DNA from: Streptomyces spirodelae
GTDB taxonomy: Bacteria > Actinomycetota > Actinomycetes > Streptomycetales > Streptomycetaceae
NCBI RefSeq assembly: GCF_017676385.1
Contig: NZ_JAFFZN010000028.1
Span: forward strand, 1-64,000
DNA length: 64,000 nucleotides
Direction: 5' to 3'
The notes beneath the pieces are model-generated. The model did not search any database. It was not told where the DNA came from and saw nothing but the letters and a program-made list of their open reading frames with translations. Below, in pieces: positions 35,492-43,680 of the stretch; position 1 is the first letter of the stretch, and every line of letters starts with the position of its first letter. A program made the translations under genes and the position numbers.

Positions 35492-35772
35492 CCGTCATGA
35501 ACCAGATGCCCCAACTGCTGGCGGAAGAACTCGCCCCCTACCAACCGGGGGGCGACGCGAATCAGATCCTCAGTTGGCTGGCTTGGGCCGCGTCGGGGGC
35601 GGGTGTGCTCGGGCTCATCATCGTCGGCACCCAGATGTCCCTCCAGTTGCGGCGTGGAGAAATGGGCGAAGGCGCCACGTACTTCCGAGGGTTCTTCATC
35701 GTGCTGGTCGCCTCGGTCATCGCCACCACGGCGGCACCGCTCGTGCAGTGGTTCGGCCCTCTGACCCCCTGA
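35488..35772 (+). CDS. VirB2-like small membrane protein, left copy a
   Basis: The 94 residues have two membrane helices (ILSWLAWAASGAGVLGLIIV and YFRGFFIVLVASVIATTAAP) joined by a short basic loop, QLRRGE. This is the shape of VirB2/TrbC pilins and of actinobacterial pilin-like T4SS subunits, though no signal-peptidase site is evident. GTG at 35488 overlaps the upstream gene; ATG at 35497 is also possible. A second such gene follows. Confidence 0.75.
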   Translation: MTVMNQMPQLLAEELAPYQPGGDANQILSWLAWAASGAGVLGLIIVGTQMSLQLRRGEMGEGATYFRGFFIVLVASVIATTAAPLVQWFGPLTP

Positions 35773-35848
35773 AACACCGCCGGTTCGGCTCCGGTACGGC
35801 ATTTCGCCACACACACATCCCAGTTACATCACCTCACAGGAGACTCCG

Positions 35849-36121
35849 ATGAAGACCACTCTGCTCAGCCTCTACCTGGCGGTGCCGCAGCCCAAGCGCC
35901 AGGCCCCCGACGGCCTCGGGCCGAAGATCGACAAGATGCTCGGCCTGGCCGCGTGGGCCGGTACCGCGGCAGGCGTACTCGGAATCGTGATCACCGGCGC
36001 CATGATGGGCATTTCCCTGAAGCGCGGCGAGAGCTCCGAGCACATGAGCCGGCTCGGCATGGTGCTGGGCGGCTGCTGCCTCGTGGCCTCCGCAGGGCCC
36101 TTCGCGAACTGGATCTTCTGA
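35849..36121 (+). CDS. VirB2-like small membrane protein, left copy b
   Basis: The 90 residues repeat the plan of the preceding gene: MLGLAAWAGTAAGVLGIVIT, loop SLKRGE, and MVLGGCCLVASAGPFANWIF. AAWAGTAAGVLG and GI.LKRGE align well with copy a, so this is a tandem duplication. AGGAGACTCCG gives a strong ribosome site. The right set carries only one such gene, at 58876-59193. Confidence 0.75.
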   Translation: MKTTLLSLYLAVPQPKRQAPDGLGPKIDKMLGLAAWAGTAAGVLGIVITGAMMGISLKRGESSEHMSRLGMVLGGCCLVASAGPFANWIF

Positions 36122-36174
36122 AGAGACGGGCAACTCCGGGGCACCGAGGGGCACCGAGGCGGGAATGAGTAGCA

Positions 36175-37044
36175 ATGTTCTCACGCAAGCAGGACGACGA
36201 CACGGTTGACGCGCCTTTCTGGAAACAGCGCGGGTGGGTGTTCTCGGCCGTATTCCTGGCGACCGCGCTGGTCATCGCGGCCGTTTCCTATGTCACGGGT
36301 TCCGGCGGGGCCGACGACGGCGCCGACGCGCCCCGGAAGGCCATGAAGGGGCCGCTCACCTCGCACCGCCCGCACAAGGACGGACCGGCGGCGGACGAGC
36401 GGCCCAAGGGCTGCCACACCGAGGACGAGGACGCTGGAACTCCGAAGACGGACAAGAAGACCGGAAGTACGGAAGAGCAGGACACCGGAAGTACGGAAGA
36501 GAAGAGCAAGGAGCCGACGGCGGACGGGGCGAATCCGTCCCGTCCGACCTCCCCGCCCAAGGACGTCGCCTGGAAGACGCTCGACCGCACGAGTGTGCCC
36601 ACCTCGCCATCGGCCGGACCGACACGGTTCAACGGGCCGGTGTGGTGGTGCTACGCCCACACCCCCATGGGCGCCGTCATGGCAGCACACGGCATTCTCA
36701 CGCACATGAGCAGCGCCGACTGGCGCACCGTCGCCGAGCAGCAGCTCGTCCCAGGAGACGGCAAGAAGCAGTTCATCTCCCAGCGCTCCACGGTCTCCCA
36801 GGCGGATGTGGAAGGCCAGGAGCCCGGGGTCTACTCGGGTTTCTCGGTGCCCTCGTATTCGAAGAAGGCCGCCGAGGTGCGGATTCTCATCAAGAGCGCG
36901 AGCGGGAGCCTGAGCGCGACGACGGTCTCGATGCGATGGGACGGCGGCGACTGGAAAGTCGAGCCTCGGTCGAACGGTTCCCTCTTCTCCTCCCCGACTT
37001 CCGCGATGAGCAATGGCGGATACGTCAAGTGGGGGGCTGCCTGA
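36175..37044 (+). CDS. VirB8-like membrane-anchored protein, left copy
   Basis: The product of 289 residues has one N-terminal membrane helix (WVFSAVFLATALVIAAVSYV), a disordered charged linker (with repeats of GSTEEQDT/GSTEEKS), and an extracytoplasmic domain with VAWKTLDRTSVPTSPSAGPT, WWCYAHTPMGAVMAAHGI, SADWRTVAEQQLV and GDWKVEPR, ending GGYVKWGAA. The paralogue at 57985-58809 shares CYAHTP, DWRKV, GDWRLE and FVKWGG. This plan fits VirB8/TcpC-type NTF2-like T4SS subunits (inferred). Its TGA overlaps the next ATG by one base. Confidence 0.8.
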   Translation: MFSRKQDDDTVDAPFWKQRGWVFSAVFLATALVIAAVSYVTGSGGADDGADAPRKAMKGPLTSHRPHKDGPAADERPKGCHTEDEDAGTPKTDKKTGSTEEQDTGSTEEKSKEPTADGANPSRPTSPPKDVAWKTLDRTSVPTSPSAGPTRFNGPVWWCYAHTPMGAVMAAHGILTHMSSADWRTVAEQQLVPGDGKKQFISQRSTVSQADVEGQEPGVYSGFSVPSYSKKAAEVRILIKSASGSLSATTVSMRWDGGDWKVEPRSNGSLFSSPTSAMSNGGYVKWGAA

Positions 37045-38360
37045 TGGCGGCATGCGGCAGCACGGGAAATCCGATCCTGGACATCGCCAAGGGATTCTTC
37101 GACTTCCTGGGCGACCCCATCGGCACCATCATCAAGGGCATCGCGAACGCCATCATGACCGGGGCGCTGTCCGCGTTCACCGCGGTGACCGAGGCCATCC
37201 CCACCTTTTCCACCACGGCGTCCAGTCCGGTGCACAACCAGGTGAAGTACATCGTCGTCTACCTCGCCATCGGCTCGCTGCTCTTCGCCTGCGTCCGGAT
37301 GGCCGCGGAACGCCGGGCCGACGCCGGGCAGACCGCGCTGCGGGGCATGGTGCGGTTGATCGTGGTGGCCGGCGGGGGAACGACCATCATGGCCGCCGCC
37401 GCCGGAGTCGGTGACAGCTACGCCGACTACCTGTTCGAAGGCGCCGTGAACGCGCAGATCAACAACATGGGATGCGGTTCCTCGGACGACGTACCGTCGT
37501 TCCTCTATCTGATCCTCGCGTTCCTGCTGCTGATCGCCGCCGTCGTGCACGGCATCCTGCTCTATGTCCGGCTCGGCGTCATGATCGTGCTGTTCGGCAC
37601 CCTTCCGCTGGCCGCCGCGGCGTCCATGCTCGACTGGGGCGGCGGCTGGTGGCGCAAGCACATCGGCTGGATGGTCGCCTGGGTGCTCTACAAACCCGCT
37701 GCGGGTCTCGTCATCTACGCGGGCACGGCGCTGACCACGGGCGAGTACGAAGGGGCGGAGACCGCGAACATCCACGTCAAGATCGCCGGCATCTGCGTGA
37801 TGCTCCTGTCGGCCATCTCGCTGCCCGCGCTGCTGAAACTGGTGGTGCCCGCCACCGCGGCGCTCGGTGGCAGCGGTGCCTACTCCGGCGCCGTCACCGG
37901 CGCCGCCGGCGGGATCGCCTCCGGCGCCAAGTCGGTCGCCGGCGCGGGGGCGTCGGGCGGGGGCGGCAAGTCGGGTTCCGGCGGTAAGTCCGGGGCCTCC
38001 GGAGCCACCGGGCCCTCGGGCGGCGGCGGCCGGTCCGGGCCCGGCGGCCTCGCCGCAGCGGCCACCGGCAGCCGGTCGGGCGGCGGCTCCGGAGGCGGCG
38101 GCCGGGGCGGAGGAGGCCCGTCAGGTGGCGGCTCGGGCGGGGGCGGCTCGGGCGGCGGCGGGGGCGGCCGGGGCGGAGGAGGCCCCAGCGGCGCCGCACG
38201 CGGTGCCGGCGCCGGGCCGGCCGGTGTCGCCTTGGCAGCGGCGTCCGCCGCCAAGGGCGCCGCCAAGGGCGCCGGGAACCTCGTCAGCGGCGCGGTGGAC
38301 GACGCGGACGGAGACCTCGGCCACAACGGGCCGAGCGGCAACCACGACCGCAACCAATGA
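37044..38360 (+). CDS. SCO6881-family VirB6/TrbL-like polytopic protein, left copy
   Basis: The 438 residues include about six membrane helices (VKYIVVYLAIGSLLFACVRM, GMVRLIVVAGGGTTIMAAAA, FLYLILAFLLLIAAVVHGIL, LGVMIVLFGTLPLAAAASML, HIGWMVAWVLYKPAAGLVIY, and a final ICVMLLSAISLPALLKL) with an N-terminal amphipathic stretch. The last 130 residues are an extreme Gly/Ser/Ala-rich cytoplasmic tail. VirB6 proteins form the inner-membrane channel. The paralogue at 56567-57985 shares LPL.AAAS and GW..A.VLYKP.A. A strong hairpin follows the stop. Confidence 0.88.
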   Translation: MAACGSTGNPILDIAKGFFDFLGDPIGTIIKGIANAIMTGALSAFTAVTEAIPTFSTTASSPVHNQVKYIVVYLAIGSLLFACVRMAAERRADAGQTALRGMVRLIVVAGGGTTIMAAAAGVGDSYADYLFEGAVNAQINNMGCGSSDDVPSFLYLILAFLLLIAAVVHGILLYVRLGVMIVLFGTLPLAAAASMLDWGGGWWRKHIGWMVAWVLYKPAAGLVIYAGTALTTGEYEGAETANIHVKIAGICVMLLSAISLPALLKLVVPATAALGGSGAYSGAVTGAAGGIASGAKSVAGAGASGGGGKSGSGGKSGASGATGPSGGGGRSGPGGLAAAATGSRSGGGSGGGGRGGGGPSGGGSGGGGSGGGGGGRGGGGPSGAARGAGAGPAGVALAAASAAKGAAKGAGNLVSGAVDDADGDLGHNGPSGNHDRNQ

Positions 38361-38366
38361 GCGGCC

Positions 38367-38403
38367 GTCCAGGGCCGGGTGGGCACTCCGCCCGGCCCCG
38401 GAC
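38367..38403 (+). terminator. Large intra-operon hairpin
   Basis: GTCCAGGGCCGGGTGG pairs with CCGCCCGGCCCCGGAC (16 positions, one mismatch, one wobble) around GCACT. It lies directly after the VirB6-like stop, in a 204-base gap before the SCO6880-type gene. It may attenuate or process the operon mRNA. Confidence 0.7.
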
Positions 38404-38564
38404 ACCGCCACACCCCGGGCCTCGCCGGCGCCCGCCCGACCGTGTGCCTCGCCTGCACCTCGCGTACGCCCCGCTGCCCCTCACCGCACACCCTCACCAA
38501 AGCCCCTCCGAGTACCAGGACTTCACCCCCTCCCCCTCGCGGGACACGGAAGGAAGCCATACCC

Positions 38565-40061
38565 ATGTCAACCCATGCCGCATCGTCGAGTCCCACGTAC
38601 GGGAACTGGCGCCGACCGCGGCGGCCAGGTCTCGGGCCCTTCGGCATGATCGGTACCGCGGGCGTCTTCGGCGGACTCGTCGTCACGCTGCTGGCCTCGC
38701 TGTTCTCACTGGCCGCCGCGATGGTCATCCTCGTGCCGACGGCAGTCCTCATCGCACCGCTGATGATGCGCACTCAGGACGGGCGCAACCTGTATCAGTT
38801 GATCGCCGTCCGCATCGCCTGGATGCGCCGCAAGTCCAAGGGGTCGACCACCTATGTCTCCGGCCCGCTGTCGCGGCGAGCCGCCGGGCGGTTCCAGCCT
38901 CCGGGACTGCTGGGACGGATGCAGATGCGCGAGGGCAGGGACGCCTACGACCGGGACTTCGGCGTGCTGTTCCACCGCAGCCGGAACCTCTACACCATCG
39001 TGCTGTGCTGCGAACCCGACGGCGGTTCCCTGGTCGACCCGGACCAGGTGGACAACTGGGTCGCCTCATGGGGCGGGTGGCTGGCGCGGTTGGCGCACGA
39101 ACCGGGGCTGCGCGGTGCCTCGGTCATCGTCGAGACAGCCCCCGACTCCGGCACCCGGCTCGCGCACGAGGTGCTGCCGCGCCTGTCCCCGGACGCCCCG
39201 GCCGCGGCGCGTGCCGTGATGGAGGAGGTGGTCGAGCGGTACCCGCAGGCATCCTCCGAGATGCACACCTACATCACACTCACCTACGGGCTGCAGGCAG
39301 GACAGAAGCCCAAGCACGAGGAACTCATCACCGATCTCGCCACCCGCATCCCGGGGCTGCTCTCCGGGCTCGTCGGAGCGGGCGGCGGCGTCGCCTACCC
39401 GCTCTCCGCCGAGCGCATCGCCGAGGTCGTCCGGGTGGCCTACGACCCGGCAGTCGCGGGTGAAGTCCTCGACGTCCGTACCCAGTACGGCGGCACCGGT
39501 CTGGAGTGGGACGACGCGGGCCCCGCGGCCTGTGTCGAAGATGTCGCCTCCTACCAGCACGACTCCGGCGTCTCCCGCACCTGGATGCTCACCCTCGCAC
39601 CCCGCGGCACGGTGCGGGCCAACGTGCTGCGCGGCCTGCTGGAAGCCTCGCCCGGCACTCGCCGCAAGCGGGTGGCGCTGCTCTACCGGCCCATCGACCC
39701 TGCGACCTCGGCCCGGATCGTGGAGGCCGACCGGCGCGCCGCCCAGTTCATGGCCACCTCCGGGCGCGGCATGGTCCAGGCCCGAGCCGCCACCGAGGTC
39801 CGCGCGGCCGAGCAGACAGCGCAGGAGGAGGCCACCGGCGCCGGCCTGGTGGAGTTCTCGCTGATGCTGACCGTCACCGTCGACTCCGTCGAGGAACTGG
39901 CCGACGCCAGCTCGGCCATGCGCAACCTGCAGGGAGCGGCGCGGCTGTCCATGCGCCCTGCCGACCGGATGCAGGCGGCGGCCTTCAGCTGCACCCTTCC
40001 GGTCGGCATCCTCCCGTGGGAGCTGACGCTGATTCCGCGCGATCTGCGGGAGGCGCTGTGA
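38565..40061 (+). CDS. SCO6880-family protein (PrgI plus VirB4-N-like), left copy
   Basis: The 498 residues start with SPTYGNWRRPRRPGLGPFGM and two membrane helices (GTAGVFGGLVVTLLASLFSL, AAAMVILVPTAVLIAPLMM), the PrgI-like anchor. A long cytoplasmic domain follows with SLVDPDQVDNWVASWGGWLA, VETAPDSG, LLYRPIDPATSARIVEADRR and LMLTVTVDSVEELADASSA, like the N-terminal half of VirB4. No Walker motif is present. Its GTG-overlapped neighbour supplies the ATPase half. The paralogue at 55081-56580 shares QVDNWVA.WG.WL and VETAPDSG. Ribosome site GGAAGG precedes the ATG. Confidence 0.88.
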   Translation: MSTHAASSSPTYGNWRRPRRPGLGPFGMIGTAGVFGGLVVTLLASLFSLAAAMVILVPTAVLIAPLMMRTQDGRNLYQLIAVRIAWMRRKSKGSTTYVSGPLSRRAAGRFQPPGLLGRMQMREGRDAYDRDFGVLFHRSRNLYTIVLCCEPDGGSLVDPDQVDNWVASWGGWLARLAHEPGLRGASVIVETAPDSGTRLAHEVLPRLSPDAPAAARAVMEEVVERYPQASSEMHTYITLTYGLQAGQKPKHEELITDLATRIPGLLSGLVGAGGGVAYPLSAERIAEVVRVAYDPAVAGEVLDVRTQYGGTGLEWDDAGPAACVEDVASYQHDSGVSRTWMLTLAPRGTVRANVLRGLLEASPGTRRKRVALLYRPIDPATSARIVEADRRAAQFMATSGRGMVQARAATEVRAAEQTAQEEATGAGLVEFSLMLTVTVDSVEELADASSAMRNLQGAARLSMRPADRMQAAAFSCTLPVGILPWELTLIPRDLREAL

Positions 40062-41632
40062 GCCCGCGCGACAGCAAGAGCAACGCCAAGCAGCAGCAGA
40101 GAAAGAGGAAGACGCCGCGCAGGGAGCCGATGGCGCCCTCCCGTGGCTGGCCGGGGCCCGGCGGCGGGCAGGTCGGCGGCATGGACCCGCCCACCATGTG
40201 GCGGGCGACGACCGTGCAGGCATGCGGTCTGTGGCCGTTCGCGGCCGGCTCGGGCGCGCCGATGTCCGGCGTCCCGCTGGGCCAGCATCTGCACACCGGC
40301 GCGACGGTGTGCGGGGACCCGCTCTCGTGGTTCACCCGGGCCCGCTACATCTCCAACCCGTCTCTGTTCATGCTCGGCATGCCGGGGCTCGGCAAGTCCA
40401 CCCTGGTCAACCGCATGCTGATCGGACTGTCCGCGACCGGCGTGGTGCCGCTCGTGCTGGGCGACCTCAAGCCCGACTACGCGGACACGGTACGGGCCCT
40501 GGGCGGGCAGGTGATCTCCATCGGGCGCGGCATGGGGGGCATCAACCTGCTCGACCCGGGCGCCATGGGCGCTGCGGCGGCCAAGATCGGCGGTTCGGCA
40601 GGGCAGGCGCTGGAGGCCGAGGCGCACGGGCGTGTGCTGAACATGGTCGCAGCGCTGGTCACCATCGTCCGCAACAGTCCCATGGACGACCACGAGCAGG
40701 CCGTCCTCTCCGCCGTGCTCCACCATCTGCGCGAGCGGACGCCCCCGGGCCGGACGCCGGTGCTGCCCGACGTGCTGAGAGTGCTCAGCGAAGGGCCGGA
40801 CCGGGTCCGGGCGGTCACGCTGGACCGGGGGGACGAGTCCCGGTACCGGGATGCCGTCGACCCCCTGCACCGCTCACTGCTGGGCATCCTGGACGGGCCG
40901 CTGGGTGACACCTTCGCCTCGGAGACCTCGACCCGTATCGACCTGAACACGCCGGCGGTGTGCATCGACATCTCCCGGATCGGCGAGGCGGACACCCAAC
41001 TGACGGCGGCGGCGATGCTGGCGGCGTGGTCCGACGGGCTCGGCTCGGTCGCCGCGTCCCACGCGCTGGCCGACGCGGGCCTGACGCCCCGGCGCTGGTT
41101 CTTCACGGTGCTCGACGAGCTGTGGCGTCCGCTGCGCGCCGCGTCCGGCATCGTCGACCGCATCGACGCGCTCACCCGCCTCAACCGCACGCTCGGCCTG
41201 GGCGACGCCAAGATCACGCATACGCTCAAGGACGCGGAGTCGCTCGGTACCGAAGCCGACAAGGCCAAGGCGCGCGGCTTCGTCGAACGTGCGGGCATGG
41301 TCGTCTGCGCGGGACTCCCGCGGGCGGAGATGGAGGAGCTGGGCAAGATCGTCGGGTTGTCCCAGCGGGAGATCGAACTGGTCTCCTCCTGGTCCTCACC
41401 GCCGGGCTGGGCGATGACCGGCGAGCGTGAGGAACCGCCCGGCCGGGGCCGCTTCCTGGTCAAAGTCGGCGGCCGCCCCGGCCTACCGATCAGGGTCAGC
41501 ATCACCGACACCGAGCGCCACCTGCACGACACCAACACCCGCTGGGCGCAGAACGCGCAGTCGCCGGCGAAGGAGACCGGCGCGGCCGTCGAGGCCGATG
41601 CCGGACCGGCGCCGGACAGGAGGATCGCATGA
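40058..41632 (+). CDS. VirB4-like ATPase (C-terminal half type), left copy
   Basis: The 524 residues form a RecA/HerA-like ATPase: Walker A LGMPGLGKSTLVNRM near 108, LVLGDLKPDYADTVRALGGQ, Walker B FFTVLDELWRPLRAA near 350, then ARGFVERAGMVVCAGLP and FLVKVGGRPGLPI. It lacks the N-terminal VirB4 domain, which the preceding gene appears to encode. It would power subunit or substrate movement at the membrane. GTG at 40058 overlaps the upstream stop by four bases; its own stop overlaps the VirD4 ATG by four. Paralogue: 53462-54946. Confidence 0.92.
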   Translation: MSPRDSKSNAKQQQRKRKTPRREPMAPSRGWPGPGGGQVGGMDPPTMWRATTVQACGLWPFAAGSGAPMSGVPLGQHLHTGATVCGDPLSWFTRARYISNPSLFMLGMPGLGKSTLVNRMLIGLSATGVVPLVLGDLKPDYADTVRALGGQVISIGRGMGGINLLDPGAMGAAAAKIGGSAGQALEAEAHGRVLNMVAALVTIVRNSPMDDHEQAVLSAVLHHLRERTPPGRTPVLPDVLRVLSEGPDRVRAVTLDRGDESRYRDAVDPLHRSLLGILDGPLGDTFASETSTRIDLNTPAVCIDISRIGEADTQLTAAAMLAAWSDGLGSVAASHALADAGLTPRRWFFTVLDELWRPLRAASGIVDRIDALTRLNRTLGLGDAKITHTLKDAESLGTEADKAKARGFVERAGMVVCAGLPRAEMEELGKIVGLSQREIELVSSWSSPPGWAMTGEREEPPGRGRFLVKVGGRPGLPIRVSITDTERHLHDTNTRWAQNAQSPAKETGAAVEADAGPAPDRRIA

Positions 41633-43659
41633 GTCCGAGCGCGGCAGGGGGGATGCACGGACGCGACCTGTGGCCTTGGGCCATCGTGGGAGTGACGGCG
41701 CTGGGCCTGACGACATCCGCGGGCGTGTGGCTCGGCGGAACGCTGGGAGCCGCGCTGAACGGCGCGGGTTGGCAGCCGCCACCGTTCTCCGTCACGCTGC
41801 TCGCCACGCTGGTCACGAAGGGCTCCGGCACGCTGTGGCCGCAGGCGTCACCCGTCGCGGTGTACTGCGGCATCGTGCTGGTCTTCGCAGCGGCCACGGC
41901 CGCAGTCGTCGTCCCCGGCTGGAAGCTGGCGGCCCGCTCCCGCTCCCGTACCAAGGGGCTCGCCGGGCGGCGGGAGCTGGCCGCCATGCTGCCCGCCGCC
42001 GTCGAGAAGCGCGCCCGGGAGCTGCGGCCCTCCGTCAAGCACGAGCCCGAGCTGCATCCCGACCAGACCGGCAACCTGCTGGGCAATCTGGAGCCCGACG
42101 GGCCCGAGCTGCGCTCCTCGTTCGAGGATGTGGAGCTCGACCTGATGGCCCCGCGTGCCGGTAAGTCCACCGGTATCGCCGTCCCCCGGGTGCTGCGGGC
42201 CACCGGCGCGGTGCTGCTGACCTCCAACAAGTCGGACGTCTACGCGGTCACCCGGGCCGAACGGCAGAAAACCGGGCTGGTGTGGACGTTCGACCCGCAG
42301 GGCATCGCGCACACCCCGCGCGGCATGTGGTGGAACATGCTGGCCGACTGCCACACCATCGAGGGCGCCCGCCGGCTGTCCGGGCACTTCGTCGCCTCCG
42401 TCAACGACGACGCGTCCAAGAAGGACTTCTGGATCTCGGCCGCCCAGAACACGCTCACGGCGCTGTTCCTCGCCGCAGCGCGCGGCGGGGCCACGGTCAC
42501 CGACCTGCTCGGCTGGCTCGCCGACCCCGCCGACCGCACCCCGGTCGACCTGCTGCGCGACGCCGACATGGTCGCCATGGCCGAGCAGCTCCAGGGCACG
42601 GTGCGCGGCGCGGTCGAGACCCGGGACGGCATCTTCGAGACGGCACGGCAGTGCGTGGCCTGTCTCCTCGACCCGGAGATCGCCGCCTGGGTCCAGCCCG
42701 ACCCGTGGCTGCCCGAGTTCCGCCCGCACGAGCATGTCCTGGGCCGCGACACCCTGTACCTGCTCTCCAAGGACGGCGGCGGCTCCGCGGCCGGCGTCAT
42801 CGCCGGGCTCGCCGATGCCACCCTGCGCGCCGGGGTGATGGCCGCCGAGCGGATGGGCGGCCGGCTCGACCCCCCGATGACGGCCGTGCTGGACGAGGCG
42901 GCCAACGTCTGCCGCATCTCCGACCTTCCCGACCTCTACAGCCACCTGGGCTCCCGCGGCGTCAACGTGGTGACCCTGCTGCAGAGCTACCGCCAGGGCT
43001 CCCGCGTGTGGGGGGAGGCGGGCATGGACGCGCTGTGGAGCGCCGCCACCATCAAACTCCTGGGCGCGGGGCTGGACGACGCCGACTTCGTGGACAAGGT
43101 CTCCAAACTCGTCGGCCAGCAGGATGTCAAGACGCCCTCCTACTCCAGCGGCAAGGACGGCGGCTCCCGTTCGGTCTCCTACCGGCTGGACCCGGTCCTG
43201 CCGCCCGACAAGATCCGTGCCCTTCCCAAGGGCACGGCCCTGCTGCTGGCCACCGGCATCCGCCCCGCCATGATCCGGCTGCGCCCCTGGTTCAAGGAGC
43301 CCGGCGCGGCGGCCATCTCCGCCGCTGCCAAGGCCGAGACGGAGGCCATCACCCAGCGGGCCGCACAGGCGTGGGCGGGAGGACCCGCGGTGGGCGCGGA
43401 CGCCCCCGCGGGCATGGGCGTCGGCGTGGAGCAGGGGGCGCACGCGGGAGACGTCGCGTATCCGGCGGACGCCCCGTATCCGGCGGAGGCTGCGCACCCG
43501 GCGGCTGCCCCGTACCCCGGGGCGCCCGTGCACGGGGGGACCACTGGGTACGCGCAGTCCGCGGGGTCCGGAGCCGCCGAGGGCGGCGGAAGCGTGGCGG
43601 ACACCGCGCCCCCCGCCCCCGATCACCGGCTCAAGTGGACCCGGGAAGCGACGTCTTGA
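41629..43659 (+). CDS. VirD4/TraG-like coupling ATPase
   Basis: The 676 residues have two N-terminal membrane helices (WPWAIVGVTALGLTTSAGVW and VAVYCGIVLVFAAATAAVVV), a T4SS-DNA-transfer ATPase core with Walker A LMAPRAGKSTGIAVP near 175 and Walker B MTAVLDEAANV near 420, then SRGVNVVTLLQSYRQGSRVW. A Pro/Ala/Tyr-rich tail of about 100 residues (PADAPYPAEAAHPAAAPYPG) ends it. VirD4 proteins recruit DNA-protein or protein substrates to the channel. Only one copy exists in the window, so both T4SS-like sets may share it. It is the last gene of the left operon. Confidence 0.92.
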   Translation: MSPSAAGGMHGRDLWPWAIVGVTALGLTTSAGVWLGGTLGAALNGAGWQPPPFSVTLLATLVTKGSGTLWPQASPVAVYCGIVLVFAAATAAVVVPGWKLAARSRSRTKGLAGRRELAAMLPAAVEKRARELRPSVKHEPELHPDQTGNLLGNLEPDGPELRSSFEDVELDLMAPRAGKSTGIAVPRVLRATGAVLLTSNKSDVYAVTRAERQKTGLVWTFDPQGIAHTPRGMWWNMLADCHTIEGARRLSGHFVASVNDDASKKDFWISAAQNTLTALFLAAARGGATVTDLLGWLADPADRTPVDLLRDADMVAMAEQLQGTVRGAVETRDGIFETARQCVACLLDPEIAAWVQPDPWLPEFRPHEHVLGRDTLYLLSKDGGGSAAGVIAGLADATLRAGVMAAERMGGRLDPPMTAVLDEAANVCRISDLPDLYSHLGSRGVNVVTLLQSYRQGSRVWGEAGMDALWSAATIKLLGAGLDDADFVDKVSKLVGQQDVKTPSYSSGKDGGSRSVSYRLDPVLPPDKIRALPKGTALLLATGIRPAMIRLRPWFKEPGAAAISAAAKAETEAITQRAAQAWAGGPAVGADAPAGMGVGVEQGAHAGDVAYPADAPYPAEAAHPAAAPYPGAPVHGGTTGYAQSAGSGAAEGGGSVADTAPPAPDHRLKWTREATS

Positions 43660-43680
43660 CCGCCGGAGCCGGGCGGGTGG

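Noticed and set aside
38100..38200. GGC-rich block as a non-coding repeat
   Set aside because: It encodes the Gly/Ser-rich tail of the VirB6-like protein in frame up to a normal stop.
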